NCBI RefSeq assembly: GCF_001463905.1 | Contig: NZ_BBWR01000012.1 | Coordinates: forward strand, 1-64,000 | Direction: 5' to 3' | DNA length: 64,000 nt | Source: Aureimonas frigidaquae | GTDB lineage: Bacteria > Pseudomonadota > Alphaproteobacteria > Rhizobiales > Rhizobiaceae | Shown: positions 26,750 through 34,649 of the stretch, piece after piece | Layout: each line of letters opens with the position of its first letter | Position numbering within the stretch: position 1 is the first letter of the stretch | Translations under genes and position numbers: made by a program | The notes under the pieces: model-generated | What the model was told of the DNA's origin: nothing | Databases searched by the model: none | What the model saw: the letters and a program-made list of their open reading frames with translations, nothing else

Positions 26750-26873
26750 TGTCGACGACATGGGGCGCCAGCGATTCCACCCTGCCGGGAAACCGTCTAG
26801 GATCGTCGAATCATGGGGCCCCTCGCGCGGCGCCATGATCATCGCACGGGGACGCGGCGCAAGGGGTCGGTGA

Positions 26874-29252
26874 ATGCAGGGTCAGACGCAGGCGGGACAA
26901 CTGGCGGCCAACGCCAGCCCGGAGATGGTACTTGCGCTCGCCTTGGCGGCGCTGGTCCTCGCCGGGGCCCTGCTGATGGCCGTCTGGCATATCCGCCAGC
27001 GCGCCCGCCTCCTGGAAGAGGCGGAGCGGCTGCGCGGCGAGCTGGCCGATGCGCAGAGCCTGGCCGAGCTGCGGGCCGGCATCATCGCCACCGCCGAACA
27101 GCGTGTCGTGGCCTATGCCGGCCGCACGGCGCCCGAAGTCCTCGGCCAGATCCCGCGGGAATACGATGCCCCGCGCGAGCCGGCCGCCTTCCTGTCCTTC
27201 CGCGACTGGATGCCGGCCTATGACGCTATGGCGCTGGAGCGCGAGATCGACCGTCTGCGCGCCGCGGCCGAGCCCTTCCGCCGCGAGGTCGAGCTTGCCA
27301 ATGGCCGCCCGCTCGAAGTGGTCGGGCGCACGGTCGGGGCGCTGGCCGTGGTCCGCTTCACGCCCATGTCGGGCATGCGGGAGGAGCTGGCCTCGCTGCG
27401 CATCGAGCGCCAGCGCACGACCGCCACCATCGAAACCATGCAAAGCCTGTTCGATGCCGCGCCCATGCCCATGTGGCTGCGCGCACGCACCAACGCGCTC
27501 GTCTGGGTCAACACGGCCTTCGCCCGCAGCGTCGAGGCCGAAAGCGTGGACGCCGCGATCGACCGCCAGGTCGAGTTCTTCAATGCCCAGGACCGGGCCG
27601 CCATCGCCTCGGCAGTCGGCGGCAAAGGCGCCTTTCGCGGCGGACTCACCGCCGTCGTGGAGGGGGACCGCCGCAACTTCGACGTGATCGAGGCTGCCGG
27701 CCCGCTCGGCTCGGCCGGGCTGGCGGTGGACGTATCGGCGGTGGAGGCCGTCCGGCGCGAGTTGAAGGAGACGCTGCGCAGCCATTCCGAAACGCTCGAC
27801 CATCTGACCACGGCCGTGGCGCGCTTCGATGCCAGGACGCAGCTCACCTATTACAATGCCGAGTTCCAGAAGCTGTTCGACCTGTCCGAATCCTACCTGG
27901 ACGGCAAGCCCGACCATGTCGCCATCATGGATCAGCTCCGCACCCGCGGCATCATGCCCGAGGACCGGCCGCTGCGGGATCTGAAGGACGAGATCATGGC
28001 CGCCTACCGTGCGGCTCGGCCTACCGACGCGCTGTGGCACCTGGCCGACGGGCGGACGCTGCGCGTCTTTGCCAGCCCCGAGCCGCAGGGCGGCGCGACC
28101 TGGGTCTTCGAGGATCTGACCGAGAAGTTCCAGCTCGAAAGCCGCCTCAACGCCCTGGTGCGGTTGCAGGGCGAAACGCTGGACTATCTGAAGGAAGCCG
28201 TCGCGGTGTTCGGCCAGGACGGGCGGCTGCGCCTGTCCAACCCGACCTTCGCCGAAATGTGGGACTTCTCGCGCGAGTTCCTGGCGGCCAAGCCGCATAT
28301 CCGGGCCTTTGCCGCGGCCACCCCTTACGCGATCCGCGACGAGGCGGTGTCCTGGGGGCGCTTTGCCAATTCCGTCACCGCCTTCGAGGAAGGCGCGCGC
28401 CTGACCGAAAGCGGCGAGTTCGCCCTGGATGACGGGCGCATGCAGAGCTACGGCATCGTGCCGCTGCCCAACGGGCAGACCATGCTGACCTTCTCGGACG
28501 TGTCGGTGGCGCGCCAGGCCGAGCGCATGCTGCGCGAGCGCAACGAAGCCCTGGAAGAAGCCGACCGGATCAAGAACGACTTCGTCCAGCATGTCAGCTA
28601 CGAGCTGCGCTCGCCGCTGACCAACATCATCGGCTTCTCGCAGCTCCTGCGCTCCTTCGATACGGGCCCCCTGAACGCGCGCCAGAGCGAGTATCTGGAC
28701 TACATCATCACCTCGACCCGCGCGCTGATGACCATCGTCAACGACATTCTGGACCTTGCCTCCATCGATGCCGGCACGCTCCAGCTCGACCTGTCCGACG
28801 TCGATATTGCGCGCACGCTGGAACAGGCCGTGGAAGCGGTGGAGGACAAGCTCCAGCACAACAACATCCGCATCGAAACCGATCTTGCCGGCGCGGGAAC
28901 CACCATGCGCGCCGACGGCAAGCGCGTGGTCCAGATCCTGTTCAACCTTCTGTCCAATGCGGTCAATTTCACGCCGGCCGGCGGCACGGTGCGCCTGACG
29001 GTGCGCCAGTCCGGCGGCGTGACCGAGTTCGCCGTGGCGGACGAAGGGCCGGGCATGGCGCCCGATGCCCTGGCGCGCGCCTTCGAGCGCTTCGAGCAGA
29101 ACGCCGTGGGCGGCCGAAAGTCGGGCGCGGGCCTCGGCCTCTCCATCGTCAAGAGCTTCGTCGAGCTGCACCAGGGCGAGGTCGAGATCAACAGCAGCCA
29201 GGGCAGCGGCACCATCGTGACCTGCCGGTTCCCCGCCATCGAGGAGGCCTGA
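26874..29252 (+). CDS. divL: DivL-type cell-cycle sensor pseudokinase (tyrosine H-box)
   Basis: A 792-residue membrane-anchored histidine-kinase relative. Residues 18-42 form one transmembrane helix; PAS-like sensor modules follow over about residues 140-545. The dimerisation helix reads FVQHVSYELRSPLTNIIGF, where Tyr576 stands in place of the phospho-accepting histidine of ordinary kinases, the defining feature of DivL. The ATPase domain is intact: N-box LFNLLSNAVNFTPAGG, G1 DEGPGM, G2 GAGLGLSIVKS. In Caulobacter and Rhizobiales DivL binds DivK and steers CckA, and hence CtrA activity. Two GANTC methylation sites lie in the 110 bp before the start. It is followed 3 bp later by the tsaE fusion gene, whose ribosome binding site lies inside divL. 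Confidence 0.95.
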   Translation: MQGQTQAGQLAANASPEMVLALALAALVLAGALLMAVWHIRQRARLLEEAERLRGELADAQSLAELRAGIIATAEQRVVAYAGRTAPEVLGQIPREYDAPREPAAFLSFRDWMPAYDAMALEREIDRLRAAAEPFRREVELANGRPLEVVGRTVGALAVVRFTPMSGMREELASLRIERQRTTATIETMQSLFDAAPMPMWLRARTNALVWVNTAFARSVEAESVDAAIDRQVEFFNAQDRAAIASAVGGKGAFRGGLTAVVEGDRRNFDVIEAAGPLGSAGLAVDVSAVEAVRRELKETLRSHSETLDHLTTAVARFDARTQLTYYNAEFQKLFDLSESYLDGKPDHVAIMDQLRTRGIMPEDRPLRDLKDEIMAAYRAARPTDALWHLADGRTLRVFASPEPQGGATWVFEDLTEKFQLESRLNALVRLQGETLDYLKEAVAVFGQDGRLRLSNPTFAEMWDFSREFLAAKPHIRAFAAATPYAIRDEAVSWGRFANSVTAFEEGARLTESGEFALDDGRMQSYGIVPLPNGQTMLTFSDVSVARQAERMLRERNEALEEADRIKNDFVQHVSYELRSPLTNIIGFSQLLRSFDTGPLNARQSEYLDYIITSTRALMTIVNDILDLASIDAGTLQLDLSDVDIARTLEQAVEAVEDKLQHNNIRIETDLAGAGTTMRADGKRVVQILFNLLSNAVNFTPAGGTVRLTVRQSGGVTEFAVADEGPGMAPDALARAFERFEQNAVGGRKSGAGLGLSIVKSFVELHQGEVEINSSQGSGTIVTCRFPAIEEA

Positions 29253-29255
29253 AAC

Positions 29256-30779
29256 ATGCGTTTTCACGCCGCTGTCGCCGAGCCGGCCACCGGCCGCACC
29301 ATCGAACTGCCCGACGAGGCGGCATCCGCGCGTCTGGCTGCGGACCTGGCCTCGATCCTGCGCACCGGCGACATCGTGGCCCTGTCGGGCGATCTGGGCG
29401 CCGGCAAGACCACGCTGGCCCGCGCCCTGATCCGGCAGGCTGCCGGCGAGCCGGAGCTCGAGGTGCCCTCGCCCACCTATACGCTGGCGCAGACCTATGA
29501 GACGCAGCCCAAGATCACCCATTTCGATCTCTACCGCCTTGGCGATGCATCGGAGCTGGAAGAACTGGGCTTTGAGGAAGCTGCGGAAACCGGCATCGTC
29601 ATCGTCGAATGGCCCGAGCGGGCGCCGGCCATTCTGGAAGACGCCAATCTGCGCCTGTCCCTCGACATGGCGCCGGGCGGCGGCCGCGTGGCGCAGCTGG
29701 AGACGACGCCGGAGCTGGCGCTCCGGCTCGGACACAGCCTGTCGATCCGCCGCTTCCTCGACCGCGCCGGATACATGGACGCCGTGCGCAGGCCCTTTCC
29801 GGCCGATGCCAGCGTGCGGCGCTATGAGCGCATCCTGGCCGGGCCCCGCTCCATGATCCTGATGGATGCGCCGGCCCAGGAGCCCGGGCCGCCCGTCCGC
29901 GATGGGCTGGCCTATACGCAGATCGCCCATATCGCGCGCGACGTGCGCCCCTTCGTCGCCGTCGCGCAAGCCCTGGCGGGTGAAGGCTTCACCGCGCCTG
30001 CCATCCTGTCCGCCGACATCGAGAACGGGCTTCTCCTCCTGGAGGATCTCGGGACCGAGGGCATCCTGTCGCAGGAAGGCCGGCCCTTGCCGGAGCGTTA
30101 CCTGGCCAGTGCGCAGGCGCTGGCGCAGATCCACGCACGGGACTTCACCCGGCCCATCGCCACCCGCCACGGCTTTGACTGGCAGATCCCCCCCTTCGAC
30201 CGGGCGGCCATGTCCATCGAGGTGGAGCTTCTGCCCGAATGGTTCTGGCCGCGGGCCCGCGGCCAAAGCCCGGCCCCGGCCGATCGGGAAGCTTTCCGCA
30301 CGGCCTGGGCGGCGCTGTTCGAGAAGGCGGCGAAAGGGCGTCAGACGCTGGTCCTGCGGGACTTTCATTCGCCCAACATCATCTGGCAGGCCGACAAGGC
30401 CGGCGCCGCGCGGATCGGCCTCCTGGACTTCCAGGACAGCATGATCGGTCCTGCGGCTTACGACCTCGCCTCGCTGGCGCAGGACGCACGGGTGGACGTG
30501 CCGGCCGATCTCGAAAAGGACGTGGTGAACGCCTATATCGCGGAATGCGACAGGATCGGCACCCCGCTGGACAGGGATGCCTTCACCGCACAATACGCCA
30601 TCATGGCCGCCCAGCGCGCGACCAAGCTTCTCGGTCTTTTCGTGCGGCTCCATGAACGTGACGGAAAACCGCAATATCTGCGTCACATTCCGCGTATTCA
30701 GGATTACTTGAGCCGATCGCTCGCCCATCCGGTCAATGCCGGCTTGAAGGCGATCTATGACGAATGGGGCGTTGTCTGA
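29256..30779 (+). CDS. TsaE-AmgK-like fusion: tRNA t6A ATPase plus sugar kinase
   Basis: A 507-residue two-domain protein. Residues 1-150 are TsaE (YjeE), the ATPase of the t6A37 tRNA modification complex, with Walker A GDLGAGKTT at residues 45-53 and the SPTYTLAQTYE and THFDLYRL motifs. Residues 160-507 are an aminoglycoside-phosphotransferase-fold kinase with LRDFHSPNIIW near residue 367 and DFQDSMIGPAAYDLASL near 395. That kinase resembles AmgK, the N-acetylmuramate/N-acetylglucosamine anomeric kinase of peptidoglycan recycling, and the next gene is its partner murU. Such fusions are, to my knowledge, usual in Rhizobiales. The assignment of the TsaE half is firm; the kinase half is likely, helped by context. 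Confidence 0.9.
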   Translation: MRFHAAVAEPATGRTIELPDEAASARLAADLASILRTGDIVALSGDLGAGKTTLARALIRQAAGEPELEVPSPTYTLAQTYETQPKITHFDLYRLGDASELEELGFEEAAETGIVIVEWPERAPAILEDANLRLSLDMAPGGGRVAQLETTPELALRLGHSLSIRRFLDRAGYMDAVRRPFPADASVRRYERILAGPRSMILMDAPAQEPGPPVRDGLAYTQIAHIARDVRPFVAVAQALAGEGFTAPAILSADIENGLLLLEDLGTEGILSQEGRPLPERYLASAQALAQIHARDFTRPIATRHGFDWQIPPFDRAAMSIEVELLPEWFWPRARGQSPAPADREAFRTAWAALFEKAAKGRQTLVLRDFHSPNIIWQADKAGAARIGLLDFQDSMIGPAAYDLASLAQDARVDVPADLEKDVVNAYIAECDRIGTPLDRDAFTAQYAIMAAQRATKLLGLFVRLHERDGKPQYLRHIPRIQDYLSRSLAHPVNAGLKAIYDEWGVV

Positions 30780-30805
30780 CGGCGCCGGCAAAAGACAGTC
30801 GACAC

Positions 30806-31537
30806 ATGGAACACAAGCAAGGCAAGCCGCGAACGGCGATGGTGCTGGCGGCAGGGCTGGGCAAGCGGATGCGCCCGGTCACCGCGATGATCCCCAAGCC
30901 CCTGGTGGAGGTGGGTGGCAAGGCGCTGATCGACTATGGCGTGGACGCGCTCTTGCGCAACGGCGTCAGCCGCATCGTGGTCAATGTCCATTACCTGCCC
31001 GATCTCCTGCGTGCGCACATGCGCAAGCGGCGTGGGGCCGAGATCGTCATTTCGGACGAAACCGACATGCTCCTGGAAAGCGGCGGCGGGATCGTCAAGG
31101 CCCTGCCGGAGCTCGGGCCGGACCCGTTCTACGTGATCAACAGCGATACGTTCTGGATCGACGGCTACCGCGACAATCTGGACCTCATGGCCCAGATGTG
31201 GGACGCGTCCCGCATGGACGTGCTGCTTCTGATCGCCGATATGAAGCGTTCGACCGGCTATGAGGGGCGGGGCGATTTCCATATGGACGTGGAAGGCCGG
31301 CTGACCCGGGTGGGCGAACGGGATATGTCGCCCTTTATCTATGGCGGGGCGGCGATCATCCATCCGCGCGTCTTTGCCGGCCAGGCCGTGGAGACCTTTT
31401 CCCTCAACCGCATCTTCGACCGCGCCATCGCAGAAGGCCGCCTGTTCGGCGTGCGCCTGGACGGCTTGTGGCTGACGGTCGGCACGCCGGCTGCCATCGT
31501 CGATGCGGAGCGCGTGCTCATGGCCAGTGCGGCCTGA
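30806..31537 (+). CDS. murU: N-acetylmuramate-1-phosphate uridylyltransferase-type nucleotidyltransferase
   Basis: A 243-residue sugar-nucleotide transferase. The signature AMVLAAGLGKRMRPVTAMIPKPLVEVGGK is at residues 9-37, the metal-binding VINSDTFW near residue 112, and the C-terminal WLTVGTPAAIVDAE near residue 220. Similarity to MurU, together with the AmgK-like kinase just upstream, points to conversion of recycled MurNAc-1-phosphate to UDP-MurNAc, a route that bypasses fosfomycin-sensitive MurA. The ATG at 30806 is 26 bp after the kinase stop; an in-frame start at 30764 would overlap the kinase gene and adds nothing conserved. Other sugar-1-phosphate specificity cannot be excluded. Confidence 0.82.
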   Translation: MEHKQGKPRTAMVLAAGLGKRMRPVTAMIPKPLVEVGGKALIDYGVDALLRNGVSRIVVNVHYLPDLLRAHMRKRRGAEIVISDETDMLLESGGGIVKALPELGPDPFYVINSDTFWIDGYRDNLDLMAQMWDASRMDVLLLIADMKRSTGYEGRGDFHMDVEGRLTRVGERDMSPFIYGGAAIIHPRVFAGQAVETFSLNRIFDRAIAEGRLFGVRLDGLWLTVGTPAAIVDAERVLMASAA

Positions 31538-31547
31538 GGCGCCGGCC

Positions 31548-34500
31548 TTGCGCGTCACCTCCATCCCGCCGAGCCTGCCCTTTCTGCCGACCCTGGCGGA
31601 GGAGATCCTCAGCGGCAGGCTCCTGCCGGGCTTTCCGGGGCCACAGGCCGACCCGCTGCGGCTGGCCGCGCTGACCGTCTATGTCCCCACACGCCGTGCC
31701 GGCCGCACGCTCGCCGCAGCCTTCTCCGCCCGGCTGGGCGGCGCTGCCGCCATCCTGCCGCGCATCCGCACCTTAAGCGAGGAAGACGAACAGGACAGTT
31801 TCCTCGGCCCTGCGGCGGACGCCCTCCTGCCGGCCATGACGCCGCTGCACCGCCGCCTCATCCTGGCGCGGCTCATCCGCTTCTGGAAGGCGCAACTGGC
31901 CGGCGCCGCACTCGACATGTTCGGGGATGCCGATATCGTGCTGCCGGCCTCGGCCTCCGACGCGCTGTGGCTGGCCGGCGATCTGGCGACGCTGATGGAC
32001 GAGGCGACCGACGAGGGCGTCGATCTGGCCGCGCTCGCCCGGCTGGATCTGGAAGATCGCCTGACCGGCTGGTGGCAGCTCACCCGGACTTTCCTCAGCA
32101 TCGTCACCGAGCACTGGCCGGCCGAGCTGGAGCGGCTCGGCCTTGCCGATGCCGCGCGCCTGCGCCTGGCCGGCGCGGAGCGGATGGCCGCCCGGCTCGA
32201 TGCCGAAGGCAGCGCCGAGCCCATCGTGATCGCCGGCGCGCTGACGACGGTCGGCCCGACCCTGTCCTTGATGCGGGCGGTCGCGCAGCTGACCAACGGC
32301 GCCGTCGTGCTGCCGGGCCTCGACACGCGGCTCGACGATGAAAGCTTCCGGGCCATCGCCCTGCGCGCGGCGCCGGCGGCGGCCGGGCATCCGCAATATG
32401 CGCTGTCGCGCATGCTGGCGGGAATGGGGATCGACCGGGCCGACGTGGCCGAGATCGGCCCGCCGCCCGATCCCCTCCTGACAGCGCGCCAGACGCTATT
32501 TTCGGAAGCGATGCGCCCCGCGCAGACGACGGACCATTGGCGCCTGATCGACGACGCCACCCGCGCGGCGCTCGACGGCGTGGTCCTGATGGAAGCCCCC
32601 GACGAGGCGGCGGAAGCCCGGGCCATCGCCGTCGCCATGCGCGATGCCTTGGCAGCAGCCGATACGGTGGTGGCGCTCGCCACGCCGGACCGCGCTTTGG
32701 CCCAGCGCGTGGCGGCCGAGCTGGAGCGCTTCGGCATCCTGGCCAATGACTCGGCCGGCCGGCCGCTCGGGGCGACGCCGCCCGGCGAGCTGGCGCGGCT
32801 GGCGCTGGAGGCGGCGCTCCGCCCCGGCGATCCGGTGGTGCTGATCTCGCTCCTCAAGCACCCGCTGACGCGCATGGGCCTCGACCCCGCGGCGGCGCGG
32901 CGCGGTGCCCGCGCCATCGAGCTCGTGGCGCTGCGCGGCGGCACGGGCGTTGCCGACGCGGCCGAGCTCCCCGCCCTTTATGCCCGGCGCCTGTCGGCGC
33001 GCCAGGCACAGGGCCGCCGCATGCCCCGTGCCGTTCGACTGCTCGGTGCCGATGACCTCGCCCTCGGCCAGCGCATGGCCGAAGGGCTCGCTGCGGCCTT
33101 GCAGCCGCTGATCGCGCTGCGCCACGAGCCGGCGCTGGAGGTCGGTCCGCAGGCCCGCGCGCTGACGCTGGCCCTCGAAGCCCTGGCGGCGGGCACCGAC
33201 GGCGCGCCGGATGTGCTCTATGCGGAAGAGGCCGGCATCGCGCTCGCCGACTGGCTGCGTGGGTTGATCGCAGCGCCCAGCGTGGAGTTTCCCTTCAGCC
33301 CGGACGAGTTACCTGACGTCGCCGCCGCGCTGATGACCGATATGCGGGTGGCGCCACGGGGCGGCCTGTCCCGGCGGGTCTTCATCTGGGGTGCCCTGGA
33401 AGCGCGGCTGCAGCATGCCGATACGCTGATCCTGGGTGGCCTGAACGAAGGGAGCTGGCCGCAGGCGGCCCGCGCCGACGCGTTCCTGTCACGCCTCATG
33501 CGTGCGGAAATTCTTCTGGACCCGCCCGAACGCCGGATCGGGCTGGCCGCGCACGATATCTGGATGTCGCTGGGCAGCCGGCGGCTCGTTCTGTCGCGCG
33601 CCGAACGCAAGGGCGGTGCGCCGGCCATCGCCTCGCGCTGGCTCCAGCGCCTCCTGGCGGTGGCGGACGAGGCGGCCATCGCCCGGGCACGCCAGGACGG
33701 CGCGGCCATCCTGTCGGCCGCAGCGCGCCTGGACCGGACGGCGGAAGCACCCCGCCATCCGCGCCCGGAGCCCCGTCCGCCCCTAGCAGCGCGGCCGGCC
33801 ACGCTGTCGGTGACGGAGGTGGAGCGGCTGGTGCGCGATCCCTACGCCGTCCACGCCCGCCGCATCCTGCATCTGGAACCGCTGGAGCCGTTGATCCGCG
33901 CGCCGGGGGCGGCCGAACGCGGCACGCTCTTCCACGACATTCTCGCCCGCGCCGTGGCGCTTGGCATATCGCCGCAGCAGGACGACGCGCTCGAGCGCCT
34001 CCTGGCCGCCGCCCGGGAGGGGTTCACGGAAGCCAACCTGCCGCCCGAGGTCGAGGCAGTCTGGTGGCCGCGCATGGAGGCCATGGCGGCCCGCTATCTC
34101 GACTGGGAGCGCTCCCGCGACGAGCGCGTGGCGGCGCGCATCGCCGAGGCCGGGGGGCGCCACGCTTTCGCCGATCTCGGCATCACGCTGACCGGCTATG
34201 CCGACCGCATCGACATCCAGACGGACGGCTCTGCCGAGATCATCGATTTCAAGACGGGCACCGAGCCGTCGATCAAGCAGGCACGCAGCTTGATGGCGCC
34301 GCAATTGCCGCTGGAGGGTGCGATGCTGCGGCTCGGCGCCTTCGAGGGTATTCCGGCGCAAACCCCGCTCGGCGCGCTGACCTATGTGCGGCTGCGCGAG
34401 CGCGACCTCTACGAGGAAGGGCTGGACAAGCCCGGCACGGCGCGCAGCGAAGCCATCAGCGTCGATATGCTGGCCGATGACGCACTGGCCCGCTTCCGCG

Positions 34501-34649
34501 GCCTTGCCGCCGCCTACCGCAATCCCGACAAGGGCTATCTGTCACGCGCGCGCCCCTTCCGCGCCGGCGTGATGGACGGCGATTACGACCATCTGGCCCG
34601 GGCCCGCGAATGGGCGGTCGTCGAGGATGGCGGCGAGGACGAGGCATGA
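31548..34649 (+). CDS. addB: Double-strand break repair helicase-nuclease subunit AddB
   Basis: A 1033-residue subunit of the AddAB recombination machine that processes DNA ends and recognises Chi-like sites. The N-terminus SIPPSLPFLPTLAEEILSG is typical of alphaproteobacterial AddB. No Walker A is present (VPTRRAGRT occupies the place), so this subunit is not expected to hydrolyse ATP. The C-terminal RecB-type nuclease shows ERGTLFHDILARA near residue 787, then ADRIDIQTDGSAEIIDFKTG near 885. I see no cysteines in the chain, so the iron-sulfur staple of Bacillus AddB is absent. Start uncertain: TTG at 31548 has a GAGG upstream; GTG at 31527 overlapping murU is the alternative. Confidence 0.92.
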   Translation: MRVTSIPPSLPFLPTLAEEILSGRLLPGFPGPQADPLRLAALTVYVPTRRAGRTLAAAFSARLGGAAAILPRIRTLSEEDEQDSFLGPAADALLPAMTPLHRRLILARLIRFWKAQLAGAALDMFGDADIVLPASASDALWLAGDLATLMDEATDEGVDLAALARLDLEDRLTGWWQLTRTFLSIVTEHWPAELERLGLADAARLRLAGAERMAARLDAEGSAEPIVIAGALTTVGPTLSLMRAVAQLTNGAVVLPGLDTRLDDESFRAIALRAAPAAAGHPQYALSRMLAGMGIDRADVAEIGPPPDPLLTARQTLFSEAMRPAQTTDHWRLIDDATRAALDGVVLMEAPDEAAEARAIAVAMRDALAAADTVVALATPDRALAQRVAAELERFGILANDSAGRPLGATPPGELARLALEAALRPGDPVVLISLLKHPLTRMGLDPAAARRGARAIELVALRGGTGVADAAELPALYARRLSARQAQGRRMPRAVRLLGADDLALGQRMAEGLAAALQPLIALRHEPALEVGPQARALTLALEALAAGTDGAPDVLYAEEAGIALADWLRGLIAAPSVEFPFSPDELPDVAAALMTDMRVAPRGGLSRRVFIWGALEARLQHADTLILGGLNEGSWPQAARADAFLSRLMRAEILLDPPERRIGLAAHDIWMSLGSRRLVLSRAERKGGAPAIASRWLQRLLAVADEAAIARARQDGAAILSAAARLDRTAEAPRHPRPEPRPPLAARPATLSVTEVERLVRDPYAVHARRILHLEPLEPLIRAPGAAERGTLFHDILARAVALGISPQQDDALERLLAAAREGFTEANLPPEVEAVWWPRMEAMAARYLDWERSRDERVAARIAEAGGRHAFADLGITLTGYADRIDIQTDGSAEIIDFKTGTEPSIKQARSLMAPQLPLEGAMLRLGAFEGIPAQTPLGALTYVRLRERDLYEEGLDKPGTARSEAISVDMLADDALARFRGLAAAYRNPDKGYLSRARPFRAGVMDGDYDHLARAREWAVVEDGGEDEA

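Noticed and set aside
26811-30791. A 1326-codon open frame on the minus strand opposite divL and the TsaE fusion
   Set aside because: It lies antisense to two clearly conserved genes and has the low-complexity His/Gln/Arg-rich composition of a shadow.
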